Assembly: GCA_004026145.2 (NCBI GenBank)
Contig: CP034976.1
Coordinates: 4,902,296 to 4,966,295 of the forward strand
DNA: 64,000 bases
Direction: 5' to 3'
Source: Takifugu bimaculatus
Taxonomy: Eukaryota > Chordata > Actinopteri > Tetraodontiformes > Tetraodontidae
This document shows, piece after piece, positions 21,633 through 35,500 of the stretch; position 1 is the first letter of the stretch; each line of letters starts with the position of its first letter. A program made the translations under genes and the position numbers. The notes below the pieces were generated by a model. It saw only the letters and a program-made list of their open reading frames with translations. It did not search any database and was not told the DNA's origin.

Positions 21633-22741
21633 ATGAGAAACATAAACACAGATCAGAGATATGCCAGTCCAGTCACACAGTCTGTCCATGGTTCTGTCAA
21701 GTACTGGCAGAGAATTTCATACTGGACATTTTGATCATCAAAAAAAAAAAACAGGGCTGCTGATTTTCCTTTTCTGTGCTTTAGACAAAATGCAGTATAT
21801 GAGCTTTTTTGGTTGTCCAATTTCTCAGCAAAACATTTGTCATAGGTCTTCATCCTATTAATAAAAACCAAATCTACCAATGTGGGACCAAAGATTGTTT
21901 TTTTTTACCATTATTAATTTTAACAATCTTTTCTTAGTCATTTTGAACAATCATATTTGAGAAAAAATTGGAAAGATATCCTTAGCTTTGATTTCAATGA
22001 ATATAAAGCAGTTAGTTTAAACACAAATCATCTAGTAGATGTGGAAGAATTCAGGTTGGAAGCATACTTCCACTGCATGCGTCTCTACCTGGAAAACAAG
22101 TTCTCTCTGGCCATCCCAGCACAGTGGGCAGATGGCAAACCACAGGCCTCCTCTCTCATTAGAGTGCTCACCCTTCCGCTAAAGGGTGCGACAAACAGAG
22201 CCGTCACCTGTTCAGTTCCACAGTAAAAACTAAAATATAAAGGAGTTTGCTCACATTGAAGGTTTCTTAAAAATGGCAGCAATTCTAAATCTGCCAAACT
22301 GGTATCACAATTCTGGATGTGGTAATACACATGGTAATTAAAGGACATATGACAGTTCTGTATCCAGGTCATAGTAACTCTCCAAAGGGGAGTCCAGTGG
22401 GTTTTCAAAAGTTCATCAGAGCCCCTTTTCAGAGCTCAAAGAATGAAAATGACAGAAAGCTGAGCTTTTAGCAATCCAGGACCCAACCTGGTCATACTTC
22501 TGTCATTCCAGGGACTCTTAGCAACATAATGCACTCCCAAGGCCTGGTCCTAACCTATCACAGCTAAATCCCTAAGCCCCCCCCTTACTAAAATCCTACC
22601 CATAACTTAAGGTCAATTATCAACCCTCAAACAGTCATTAGAAAATGCACAAAAATGTCCTCACTTTTCTAGATAAATGAAAGCTCTGGCACTTATTATG
22701 TTGCATGTCCATACAAACAAATAACAAAAACAAGCTAACAT

Positions 22742-22926
<185 letters not shown>

Positions 22927-22929
22927 TTA

Positions 22930-24160
22930 ACCTGTGTCCTTAGCAGTTTTGCCCTCTGACACTCGGATGTCACGGCAGCCCCGTTGCCAGCAGGACCTCT
23001 CGCACACTCTGTACCAAGCCCCAACGCTGCCCTGCGCACCAACAGCGGTGCTGCCACCATCACCCCTCCCACATCAAGCTATGTGTTTCTGTATTGTTCT
23101 GAGGCTCAACCATTCATAAATACAGAGATAGAAACAAAGAGAAACACTGTTCCCTGACAGCCCCGCCAAATATGGGTGAGGATTCAAGGACTTTCTGTGC
23201 AACAGCATTTCTACTGGTATTTTGCAGTGTTACAGTAAAGCTCTCCCCATAAACACTTTTTAAGTTTCTTTTTTAAGACAGAAATTTGATTTGTTTAAAT
23301 CAAGAAAAAAAACGGTCATATAAATCAATCATTCAGAGGCCAAAAACACAATTTTGAGTTCCAAAAGTGTGTTGTTAATATTTTTCAACTTTATTTGCAA
23401 ATTTGAAAAAGGTTTTACCATTCAGAAGGATAAATTAAACCTAGTCCTGTTAATCCCACAGCAGAGGAGATCTAAATGAAATTAATGACTCCCTGAGACA
23501 TAAATAAGGCTATACTGAAGGTCCTGAATGGTTGCACCATATTCACGGATCTTGGACATGAACAGGGCTGGAATCAGAAAAGCATAAGAACTATTGGGAA
23601 TCTACAACACTTAAGACGTCTCGGAAATGGTTTAAACACAGACTTAAATGCAAAATAGATCAAAAAAATATTTTTAAAAAATTCCAAGAATCTATGTCGC
23701 TTCACCAGTCTACTGAAATAACACTTGGACTTCAGTGGTGTTGGTGTTATTTACTGCACTGTTTATTAGAGGGGCTCAGGCAAATACTGAACAACAATAA
23801 CAATATTGTCTTATAAATATTATTATAACTTATTAGGATTTGCTTTATAGGCTTCTTTCTATTGTACTATATGCGCTGGCATAAAGTGACATGTTTCAGA
23901 CTGGATTTTTAAGAGGTGGTGCTATGAGCGTGTCATGAAACCCTAAGACATTTTAGCGCTTCCCCCTTTTCCTGATACAGAAGCCATTGTCTGCCAAGGC
24001 TTTGTGGGACAGAGCAGCTCAGGCCGAGCCTGACACCACACAACACTGGGAAGTCGATGTGCACAGATAATTGTCTATTACTCACAACAGTCCTCTTTTC
24101 TCTGCTCTCACTCATTCGTTTCTACCTCTCATGCAACCTTTTTCTTTCTGCTACCTCTCT
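22930..24160. other. Gene-free intergenic sequence
   Basis: No supported exon, RNA gene or transposon end was seen between the GATA array and the next LINE relic. Confidence 0.5.
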
Positions 24161-24169
24161 CCTGGACAA

Positions 24170-24590
24170 GATTCATCTAGTCACACCCTGTAGCAGTGAG
24201 GTTTTCATGGGGATGAAATCCGCATTGGCCAACACTAACAGTTTCTCTTAACCATTGACGGCTCCACCGTCTCCCCTCTGAGTCCGGGTGTCATCTTTGA
24301 CAGCATTCTAGCTTTTTAATCCCACATCAGTAACATTATTGTGTCAGTCTAGAGGAATACTTAAGTTTGTCTCCTCCACCCTTCCCTCGCTCCTCACACT
24401 GTAGCTGTCCTCAATTACAGCCTCGGCTGGATTAATGCGATGCCCTTTCCTTTGGTCTCAAACACAGCTCCCTCCATACGCTTCAAGTGGCTCAAAACGC
24501 AGCTGCCCATATAATCAGTAGAACCCCCCTCCACCCACCACATCCCTCCCAGCATCCAGTAGCTTCAATGGCCCGCAGTATAATTCTGTA
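24170..24590 (+). mobile_element. Degenerate L2/Rex1-type LINE C-terminal fragment
   Basis: With frameshifts, the plus strand reads like the post-catalytic part of a fish CR1/L2/Rex1 reverse transcriptase: APPSPL.PGVIFDS, FxSHISNI, a LHPSLAPHTVAVL-like stretch and APSIRFKWLKTQLPI. It is a short, heavily mutated relic distinct from the copy in mag. Confidence 0.6.
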
Positions 24591-24599
24591 GTGAGTTCA

Positions 24600-25280
24600 A
24601 AATGTGTCTGTTAAACCTTTAAAATGTGTGTAGTTTTATGTAATGGCAGAATAAACTACACCGACACTTCTTTTTAATGAGTAGTATTAAAGGGATGGGT
24701 CCTTCTTCGCCTCAGTGGGCAGTGGTCTGTGGGTCCTTTGGTTTTTCTGGAGGGTACCAGGCCCCAGGGTCAAGGGGGTGTGTGCTCTAGGGCTTGTATG
24801 GACTCTTGCTCAAATGTACTAGTGTCTGGAGAGCCTGGTTTCCAGCAGGGTTGTGAGAGTGCTGTCCTTAATCATCTGCTGGTGCCTTTTACTGTGGGGC
24901 CCAGCCGGCAGGCCTTTGACGTCTCACGGTGGTCCAAAGGGTGGTTGGACTTTTGGTCCGTTCTGTACGAAGGAAAACATTGGGTACATCTGTGCCTGCT
25001 GCCTGGATTGGCATGGGGAGGTTTCAGCATCCCATTCTCAGTAAATGGTAAACAAAGCACACACACATACACACACACATTAGACATTGACATAAATCCT
25101 CCATATCTATATCTACAGAGGCAGACCTAATGTGGGATACACAGTGGCACCAGTATCACATTAATAAATGTTTGGTTTGAAAGTTGCTGTCTGATTTTGA
25201 TTGTCTTATCATTCATGTTATGTGCTGTTGTATAAAGTTTACAGATCAGATAGTGGGTTTCCTGGTAGTCAGGTCCAACC
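24600..25280. other. Unassigned GC-richer block
   Basis: Positions 24.7-25.05 kb are more GC-rich than their surroundings and open in one plus frame for 133 codons (24729-25130). The translation resembles no family I recognise and lacks splice support. It may be a decayed repeat. Confidence 0.3.
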
Positions 25281-25288
25281 TTCTTTAA

Positions 25289-25376
25289 TATATATATGTA
25301 TATATATATATATATACCGTATATATACTGTATGTGTGTGTACATACTGTATACTGTATATATATATATATATATG
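25289..25376. repeat. (TA)n-rich low-complexity tract
   Basis: Interrupted TA dinucleotide runs with CATACTGTATACTG interludes directly precede the R4-type LINE fragment. Confidence 0.9.
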
Positions 25377-25399
25377 TTTCATGTGACTGGATAGGTCAG

Positions 25400-26882
25400 T
25401 GGTTTACGCCACTTCAAAACCCCACATCCTCACTGACTAAGAAGCGGCTCTTAGCTCAGTGTTCGACTATCCACAATAGGAAGCTGCTATCACAGAGATT
25501 GACAAGGCGCAGCGGTGTGCCTCACCCACGGTACAAATATGCTACGGCAAGGGGGAGACAGGACGCCAGGTCAGTGTGGGGGTGATTTCATTATCACCCC
25601 CCAATATCGAGATTGGGGGGTGATTTCATTATCACCCCCCAATATCGAGATTGGGTACACAGCCCCAATGACAGACGGAATCAGGACAAGGGCAGCTGAC
25701 CTGAGAGAGAGAATCATGAAGTCCTGAGGGAACTCAACTACCCCCCTGCCAAGGCTAACAGACAAAGTACCAGACGAATCTGTAATGGAGGACATGAACA
25801 CGGCACTGTCAACCATCCCTACCACTACCATCACTGAGACCAATCAGCTGATGTATGCAGCGGCAACGGTAATCCTACAGATGCTTGGCTATAAGATGAA
25901 GAGCATGAATAGCCATAAGGAGCAAATGGCACCATGGAGGAGAAGGCTAGAGGCAAAAATCATGGCAACACGGAGAGAAGTCAGCCTCCTAACAGAGCTA
26001 AGTAGAGGCGTGAATCCCAGGACAGAGAGGCCCAAGAAGTACAACAAACTGTCCATACCTGAGGCACTGGAGACTGCTAAGCAAAGGCTCACACCCTGGC
26101 TACCTCAATGGCAGGGCAACAAGATGACAACAGACCCCCCAGGGCAGAGACGGAACAATACTGGAAGAGTATCTGGGAGAAAGAGGCAACGCATAACACT
26201 ACTGCCCAATGGCTGCAAGACCTACAAGCTGAGCACAGCCAGAACAAGACCCAGTAGTCATCACCTTAGCAGACATCCAAACAAGAGTGTCCAAAATGAA
26301 GAGCTGGACGGCAACAGGGCCCGATAAGATCCACGCCTACTGGCTTAAGAAGCTGACTGCACTCCCTGAACGCCTGGCAGCACAGATGAACCAGCTGCTA
26401 ACATCAGGGGACCACCCAGAGTGGCTAACCCAAGGCCGGACAGTCCTCATAATCATAAGACCCCCAGAAGGGCACAATACCGTCCAACTACTGGCCCATA
26501 ACCTGCCTCAGCACCACATGGAAGCTCCTATCAGGCACCATAGCGGCTAAGATCAGCAGGCACATGGATCAATACATGAGCAGAGCACAGAAAGGCATAG
26601 GGAACAACACCAGAGGTGCCAAGCACGAGCTACTGGTCAACAGGGCAATCGCCCAGGACTGTAGGATGCGGCACACCAACCTGTGCACTGCCTGGATTGA
26701 TTACAAGAAAGCCTATGACTCAATGTCGCACACATGGATACTGGAGTCCCTAAAGCTGTATAACATCAACAGGACACTAAGAGAGTTCATCCAGAACTCC
26801 ATGAAGCTGTGGAACACGACTCTGGAGGCCAACTCAAAGCCAATTGCACGGGTGAGCATCAGATGTGGCATATATCAAGGAC

Positions 26883-26883
<1 letters not shown>
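25400..26883 (+). mobile_element. R4/Dong (Rex6-like) LINE fragment, 3' truncated
   Basis: Protein pieces in shifting plus frames resemble the single ORF of fish R4-clade retrotransposons: MKSWTATGPDKIHAYWLKKL, PEWLTQGRTVLI, MSRAQKGIGNNTRGAKHELL, NLCTAWIDYKKAYDSMSHTW and GIYQG. The last is the point just before the catalytic YxDD block. There the element stops abruptly at a (TA)n array, so the catalytic aspartates and 3' end are absent. Frame changes near 25.7, 26.3 and 26.5 kb confirm it is dead. Confidence 0.75.
25579..25656. repeat. Two-copy tandem duplication of about 38 bp
   Basis: The unit GGTGATTTCATTATCACCCC...ATATCGAGATTGGGG occurs twice head to tail within the R4-type fragment. Each unit contains a small hairpin (GGGGGTGAT ... 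ATCACCCCC). Confidence 0.9.

Positions 26884-26957
<74 letters not shown>
26884..26957. repeat. (TA)n microsatellite
   Basis: About 37 TA units sit between the truncated LINE and the left arm of an inverted repeat. A second, shorter TA run lies at 27257-27278, beside the right arm. Confidence 0.98.
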
Positions 26958-26962
<5 letters not shown>

Positions 26963-27442
26963 CAAATCTGACTTATGCTTCATCTCTACAGAGCAACCCT
27001 GCCAAACTGCTCTTATGTTGTACGTGAAAACTATTAAAGATAATCCCCATTCCCATAGATTTTCCTTTTATTTGGAGACTGAATGAAACATCACAGAGTC
27101 ACTCCATTTCTGGAACCTGTCATATAGTACGGTGGTGCATGAAACAAAATTCCAATCATAATGAAGAAAGTAATGCTAGGTTTTAAAGTGGGGTGATGTT
27201 AAGGTGGCAGAGTAGTGTGCTGCGCTCAGATGGAAATCAAAGCCCTCCCTGCACATTATATATATATATATATATATAGAAATGGAGTGACTCTGTGATG
27301 TTTCATTCAGTCTCCAAATAAAAGGAAAATCTAAAGTATAAAAATCAGAATGGGGATTATCTTTAATAGTTTTCACGTACAACATAAGAACAGTTTGGCA
27401 GGGTTGCTCTGTAGAGATGAAGCATAAGTCAGATTTGTCACT
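26958..27442. repeat. Long inverted repeat, about 155-bp arms with about 165-bp spacer
   Basis: Positions 26958-27111 (starting AGTGACAAATCTGACTTATG) reappear reverse-complemented at 27279-27442 with nearly perfect identity; the right arm carries about 10 extra bases. Each arm abuts a (TA)n tract on its left side. The spacer shows no ORF. It could be a foldback element/MITE or a local inverted duplication. Confidence 0.85.
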
Positions 27443-27449
27443 TGACATT

Positions 27450-29500
27450 TCACAGTCAGATTTTTCCCAGTACTTTGTGAGCCAGCATTAATAGATTCAA
27501 CCATAGCAACTGATCTGATAAAGAATTTTCCAACTATTGTCAGAACTACCTGTCACATAGAAGATATTATGAACCGCTTCCTTCAAAGTCCAGACTTTGT
27601 GAACCAAAGAATATCAAAGCTAAACAGGTATCTGTCCCCTCCACTTCACCAGAGACCCCCAATCGTGCCCTCTCATTGGCTGGAACACTCTTTTATGGCC
27701 AATAGGAGGCCTTGGGACAAGCTTCATAGACAAGCTGTTTTGCTTTTTGTTTTTTTGTTGGGTTTTTTTTTAGCAAAAAACGCAACCTTTTGGCATCACT
27801 TCTAAATTAAACTGGAGAGATGAGCTGTTCATTTTAAATAGGCATTGCATAAAATTTGCATAAAAACACCAATTATTAAAGTTTAAAATAGGCAAAAAAA
27901 AAATAAATAGCAAGAATTTGCACCTTTCGTGAATATTCTGAAATGGAATCATGTATTAAAATGTTGGGAGTTCTTACAATATTGTATACCACTGCAGGCT
28001 GCAGAGGTGTGTGTGTGTGTGCGCGCGTGTGCATGTATGTGGTACAGGTACAGGTACAGGACATCTAGTGCACACAAAATTGTTCTGTCACTTCATTCTT
28101 CACAAAATAATTTTTTTTATTGAGTGGAAATAAAAAAAAAAAACACAAGAGAAAATTTTTATTTCCGAAGTTCTCACTCACCTCAGTTTTGACTTTACTG
28201 TCCATATCTCATAGCTAAAGAAAATGTCAGAAATTATGACCTATTTAAATATACATCACCAAATGTTATTCTATAACCTTTTGCCAGATTTTAAATTTTT
28301 GATCGAGACACTCCCTGTTTAGCATTATCACACAACAGATAAATATAGCATAAAGCATATTAAAGCTATTTTATAAGAGCTGTCATGTTCAGATTATAAA
28401 AATAGCCATGCAATTAAAACTCATATCATCTTAAGTCAAAATAATAAAAGTAATAACAGATTAGGGGTTTTGTTACCTTGTCAGCTAGTCTGAGACCAGA
28501 AGCTGCTCACTCTTCTTCTCTTTCACCATTTGCTTTCTCTCATCCATCCTGCTCCTCTCTGTCAGCAGGCTGGAGCTGTGGCATGCTGAACCACTGAAGG
28601 GAGGGTGTGTGTGTGAGTGTGTGAGTGTGTGGGGAGGGGGGGGTGGGGGTGCCTCTAGTTTACATCCACAGTTAAAAGTGATGGACACGTTATTAAATGT
28701 ATTACATTTTAAACTATAGGAAAAAGAAAACGAGAATAAGCTAACACTGCTGATTATGTGCCCAGTCAAGGCAAACTGTAAGCATGTCCCCGAGTCATAG
28801 AACATCAAGGTGGCGACATCCAGTGGTGGAAAAAAAACATGGAAAACCAACTGGGTTGACAATACTTTTAATTTTAAAATTCGATTCCAATACAGCAAAC
28901 ATACATTTGGATATTCATTTCAGAACATTGAGTTTACCATCTGGCAGTAGGACAATATACTGCAGCTTTAACTGAAGTTTTAAGTAAAAAAAAGAAGGAA
29001 TAAACTAAACTTTAACTAAATTTGTATTATTTGTTCAGCATGCTTCTACAATTCAAAAACACTTTTTACATAAAATAAAAACAATTTTACACTTAAAAAG
29101 TAAAAAGCAATAAAAAAAATACACAGATCCCCTAAAATTTACATTGGTACTGGTAACTACTAGAAACTACATGTTAAAAAAGTTAATAAAGCTGAAATCA
29201 ATTAAGTTGCCTAACGCAGATGTAAATGTTGACAACAAAGTATTTAAAAAGATGACTTTAGCATCCATAAGTAAAATTATTTACAATATAAGGCACTTTT
29301 GGCAGCCATAATGTTTTATACACAAAGAAAAAGCAAATAATTCTTCCCTGAACATTTAAGTGAGCAATAATAACATCCCTTTAACTCATGCAACATTAAA
29401 ATCATCACAACTAATTAGAAAAATGACATATATATATATAGTGTGAAAACTGAAGCTTTTACAGATGATTGAATAACTGGACTGTCTGAATGACGGCCAG
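27450..29500. other. Intergenic and probable lsr 3' untranslated sequence
   Basis: AT-rich sequence with short GT/GC runs at 28.01 and 28.6 kb. The part nearest 29.5 kb is presumably the lsr 3'UTR on the minus strand. No other gene is supported. Confidence 0.5.
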
Positions 29501-29502
29501 TT

Positions 29503-32500
29503 TTACACCACCAAGCTCTCCCGACTCACAGCACCATTCTGTAAAAAAGTTGGAAAAATTGAAGAATTAAACCACAAGACTGTATAACAACATTAAACCA
29601 CATGGAGTGGTTTACTAGCTTCTTAAATTCCCCATTTACTTAACTTTATTTGTTGCTTCTTCTTTTTTTTTTTAAACCAACTAACAGAAAAATGTCCCAT
29701 TGACTCATTATGTGGGCGGACAGCTGATCCCATCCTAATCCTCATACATCAGCGGTTCCTGGACTCACCTTACGAAGGTTGGTTTTCTTGGCAGATGACA
29801 CGCTTTCATCTTCACTGTACGGTGGAGGAAGTGGAGGTGGATAGTCATCACGGCGTGCAGGTAACCCAGATGGCGGGTTGTGTGGAAGTGGTGGAGCCCT
29901 ACCCCGGTCAGAGCGGTCACTCTCACTATCCAGCCGATCTCTGCTGCGCGTGCGCTGCTCCTCACTAATCTTCTTCTTCTCCAAAGCTTCTCGCAGGAAG
30001 CTGTCATCATATTCATCCCGCCCTTTCCTGGCACCGTGGTCATAGCGACGGTCCCGCTCCAGATCCATCAGATCATCCCGACTTCGGCTCCGTCTCCCAG
30101 GGAGACCACCGTGTGCACCTCTATCCCCTCTCCGACGATCATCAGGAGAGTAGTCTCGATAGCGGCGGTCATCAACGTCACGGCTGTAGCCACTGCGGGC
30201 ACTACTACTCCAGCCATCATCCGACCTAAAAAACAAACATTAAATTAAATCACACTTGGTGGAGAAACATTAATCTATCTCTGGAGCTTGAACTTTTTTA
30301 AGATTAATTGGTTCAAGGCTAGTGGATATCCAGATAGAGTGGCCAACATTCGCTAATAAAGCAAAAGGCCTTTTCACGACTGTGATAAGAGTCCACTGCT
30401 ATAATACAAGTGGAAATTATGTGATAATTTTAGACAACTCCAATTGAAAAGATGACAAATGTTGCATTTTGTAATGCCAAACAGCAGCTCTATTGTTTGT
30501 TTGATGAATAACTATAGTTCATTTTTGCCATTTAGCATAAATATTCTAATTGCATTATCTTACACAATGTCAAAACTGTGGCCAAATCAAATTGAAACAA
30601 TGTCATAATATTGGTGCCAATAAGCGAAAACACCAATGTCTTTTATTGTTAATTAGTTTTCTTTCTTTGTCTTTGTTACCTTTTGCTAATTGTAAGACTC
30701 ACCCTCGCCTGCTTCTGTAGTCATCTTGGCTTCGTTGTGGAAGGAAGTTATCACGGCCGTTGCGTCGTCCGATGTCATCGAGGTTGTCCATGGAGCGGGC
30801 ACGTGCACGCTCCCCCATGTAGCCGACCTCGCGACGTGGATTATAATGGCGGCCTTGCTGGGAAACACTACTGATGGTGCTCATGGCTTCATCCTGGTCG
30901 TAAACTGTTGCCAGAGGTGGGGGCTGGGAACGACCCCCACGGTTTCGAGGCTCTAAACTATCATGCAGAGAACTGACTTCGCTCATATTATCCACTGTAG
31001 GAATAAAAAAGATGAAAGTATTGTAAGGACAACAGAATTTGAGCTACACTGGCAGGGGAGCAGTTGAAATGAGCAGAAAGTACTGGATTCACTCACAGCG
31101 GTTGTAGTTTGCAGGTCTGGATGGATCCAAATTAGAGAGCTCTTGCTCCATGTAATATATCGCTCGGGTGGCATTGCCTTGTGGGTCCACCTGGATGCGA
31201 TAACCACTTCGAGCTAGTGGGAAAAGAGAAATGAAAGTTTACCTTATACACTAAAATTACACAAAGATGCAGAAATGGAAACAAACTCACTGCTGCCACT
31301 AATATATTGATACCAGAACATATAAATGAATCATAAATAATGGAAATACATGTCCTCAATAGTTCAGAAGAAAAAGTACACAAGGAGGAATAATTGCAGT
31401 TTTAAAATCTTAATATTTATGACACATACTTAAGTCTTTATTAACATCTCTTCTACTGTCGTAATAAAATACCCATTGCTAGAATATACAACAGCTACAT
31501 AGGCAAAGTATGTGTGTGTAATTCATTGATCATTATAAACTCTGAGTTATATGTAGAATATGGAACAGTACAATAATTTATATACAACTATTGACATTCT
31601 TCATGTCTTTTGCTTTTTAAACAAGTAAATATTGTAATGCAACAGCCAGTCAATGATAATCACTTAAATCAGATATGCAATCATATTCAATATGTACAAT
31701 CAAAACAAGCTGTTTACTCACTTTGGTCTCCTCCACCTTCTCGGTCATGTAGCAAAGGCACTTGGGAACCCTGACCCACTACACAGGTACACAAGATGAA
31801 ACAAAGACTTACAAAAACTCAGGATTACATAAGAGATGGGAGGTTTTGCCATTCTGAAATGATTCACTTGACTGAGTAAGAACAACAGACAAGCCCCAGC
31901 AGCTCCCCGTTAATCAAGACAACCATCGCAAAGAAGAGAATAACTTACCAGAGCTGGCTCCGTCATATTCTCGGCCATAACCGTTCGGTGGCTGAGTGGC
32001 TCCAGTTCCGTTTGGTAAAGGGAATAGCGGTATTCCCTGGGGGTTCATCCCTCCATATGCTGGCTGAGAATACATGCTTGGAGCATAGAGAGTGGGGGCA
32101 TATTGGCTGGCAACACCTTTTTTCACAGCTTTTCCTGCCTCGTATACTGCAAAACAGTGGAATACCTTTGGTTATACAGCGTAGATCTTTTGATTTTCTA
32201 CCATTGAAAAATAACTCAAGCACAACTCAACCACAAAAAAGAACAAGCCGTGCTTCCTTTAAGGATGGTTCAGGCCAGAAAGGGGTGGCCCAGGGACCAG
32301 TTCTGGACTGTGTACAATACCAAAAGTGCAATTTAGTACTTACATGCACGCGGGCAGCAACAGCGTTCAGGACAGCAGGGGCAGCTAACATAGCAGCAGC
32401 AGGTGTGCGGACAGCACTGGCACCAGCATATCCCAATCAGGAGTAGCAACAACAGGAAGCCCAAAACCACCAATAAAACCAATAACCAGTCTGTGAGGAA

Positions 32501-35500
32501 ATATTAAGAGATTTTATTTTGGGCTACCTTTATGATATCATTCTCTTGTGCATTCAGAGATGAAGAGTCTCATGTAATTATACATCATCTGTACATTGAC
32601 ATTCAAAGATAGGGGGTCAATTCTGAGCCATTGCAGCTTTGGCACTACTGTGGGCCAAGTTAAGAAAACCAGCAGAGAATCTGAGAATGGAAACAAACTC
32701 AACAGAAAAAGAGCTGTTGTAGCTGGGGATCAACTATTTCCACTATTTTGGAAGGAGGCAGAGCCGCCATGTTGGTTATTCATCACTCTAAATTTGCGAG
32801 TAGAGGGAATTCCAATTTTGACAACATCAGAAACTTTGAAATTGCTTTTATTCATTTTTTAACAAGGCTAAACAATTTTATAGATTCAGGTTTTCTATTT
32901 TAAGCCTGGAAATGTACATGACACCGAAAAAATGAAATAGTGTGTCAGTCCCACTAAAACTGCACTTCAAAAGTCCATGATAGCACTACTGAAATCTAGC
33001 ACACTCAATTACCGTGAAGTAAAGTCGATTTACGCATTCACAAGTGTGACTGAAGTGGGCTGAGATTATACTGTGAATGCACTATAGCTCTGAAGTCAAG
33101 TAGCCTGTATAAAGGTAAACAGAGGAGGCTTAACAGCTATTTACAATCTTCTCCAATGTCCTGCTGTATGTTGCTAACTCGCTAGCTGACGATCACTGTG
33201 TTGATATTGTAGATCAACTGGCACAAGCACAATACTCACAATATGAAAGGATGGTCGTCACATCTATCATAGTGGGGTGATGTGATTTCAACAGTAAGTC
33301 AATTACACAATTACAGACTTTTTCATATTACAACAGTCTGTGCATGTGAACAGTGCATCTGAAACATATTTCTTTCATGATAGTAGTTCACGAGGAAAGG
33401 TCTTACAGGGTTTAAAAAATGTCAGAGGCACAATTTTTTACAATCTTGAGGCAGCTTAGGTGTCAAAGATGAAATCCAGTTCTACTGCTTAGTTAAACCA
33501 GTAAAAAACACATTTCTATAATAATTTTAGCAATGGAAAATGTTAGCAATGTAAATGACTGAAACTAAAAAATATAGGAAAGTTAAGAGCATGGTTGAGT
33601 CACATAGGTACGAAAACAACTGTATTTATTCTTTTTTACAACGACCAGGTTCCGATTTTTGAAAAACTTTATATATTCATCTCTTTATTTTCAGATTTTT
33701 TTCTTATTCATCACATTGAATAGTGTGTAAAAACGCCCATGCAATTACATTTAATTTCCATATTCTCACAAACATACGCTGCTAATGTACTTTTTAAAGG
33801 TCGTGTTTAAATGGTAAAATTGATTTCTCTTTCTGTGAGTTCAACTGCTGAAAATCAACCAGTAAACCAGTAAAACCAAATAAAACACTAAACTGGAAGA
33901 CTTTGATGAACTACGTTGTGTCCTTTTGTAATAGATACAAAACAGGACATCGCGAGGTAAATGTTGACTCATTAAAGCAGGAGACATGTTAGCCTCATCC
34001 CTCAGTATTGGTCAGAGATATTACTGTAACTGCACACTATAATCTTGTATATAATATAATCTTTTTAAACTTTTACAGTAATATAAATATGCCCAACCTG
34101 GCTCATATTAAGTACAGTTTTGGTTTGTTTATAACGGGTTATCTCCTTCATGGCTACCCCATAGACTTGGACTATCTGACTGGACTACAGGGAGGGGCTT
34201 GTACTACCTTCCATAACCAGTAAGTCAATGCCAGGCAGCAGGTCAGTAGAATTAGACTTTCTCTCTGTGAAAGAAAGAGAAGGCCACAATTACTTAAAAT
34301 TGGTGTTGGCCAAAGTCTACCGCCAACAACCTGTGAGTCTACGAATAACTGCCACTCTCTACTGAAGGTCCACCTCCCAAGACACTAGTTCAACTAGTTT
34401 ATTCAGAATATTTCTGCTGTATCCTTTTCAAAAATCCCATTTTGTGTACACTGTGACCTGCATATATGGGAGAATAAAAAAGGAAAAAGGAAATAGCAAA
34501 GAAAAAAAGAAGCAGTGTATATGTGACCACGCGTGTACTTTACCTAGAACAATCAGCTCTGTGTAGTCCTCATTATTTCCTGTCAGGTCCTGGCCAGAAA
34601 CAACATTGCACACATACACGCCACTGTCACCCCATGCTGTCTGAGCAATATTCAGGTCTGCATCTGACAAACAAGATTTGGGGATTTAGTTACATATAAC
34701 AATTAAACGAGTATTTATGGCATTGCTTCTCAACAGGGAGGACAGCTCATTCAATTGGTGGCTGTGGGCAACACAAAAATAATCATAAAGCGTAGATTAT
34801 TCATGGATTTTGACAACCAATCCAAATAGAGTCTCGTTAATAAAGCAAATTCCCATTCCTAAACAGTCCAATAAACTGACATTAGGAAGAGTTGAAAAAA
34901 ATTGTCCACAAATAATCTGGAGCAAAATGTTGAGGATTCAATAAATTGCCCATTTAAATGTAAAAAAAAAACAATTTATATGATGCTGATCAAATTGTTT
35001 CCATAAAACAAGAATGCACTTTTTTAAAAAAAATGTTCCAGATGTGAATAATTACACAATCTGACCACCATCTATCCAGAGTAACAAGGTGTCCTAGAGC
35101 ATCGTCAACACAAGCCTAAGCTATAGTCCTGTAAATAAATAAAGCATTGGTATTCAACAAGTTTGAATTTGTTAAACCAGTAGACACTAATACCCCAGCT
35201 CGATTCACAAACTTTAAATATATATACCGGTATTTAACATTTTTAATACAATTTCATAATCAATTAAATATAACGGATGTACAATACTTGGTATAAAATT
35301 TGCCTTTCAATAAAAATGTTTTAAAAAGCAAACACTGAAAATAATCAAATATATTAAATGTCCAAAGAAAACTTTAAAAATGTATTTTTTTTTTATTTAT
35401 TTTTTTTAAAAGGTCAGATATTTTTGAAAGTAGTTCCATCTGTCATTAACGTTTAAATCGTGCAAATTGATTAACCAAAACCACAAGTGATGCAACCATT

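Noticed and set aside
24729..25130. 133-codon plus-strand frame as a possible gene
   Set aside because: No recognisable domain, no start context or splice sites. Kept only as an unassigned GC-richer block.
29880..30248. 122-codon plus-strand frame
   Set aside because: Antisense shadow of the Arg/Asp-rich lsr exon 29769-30225.
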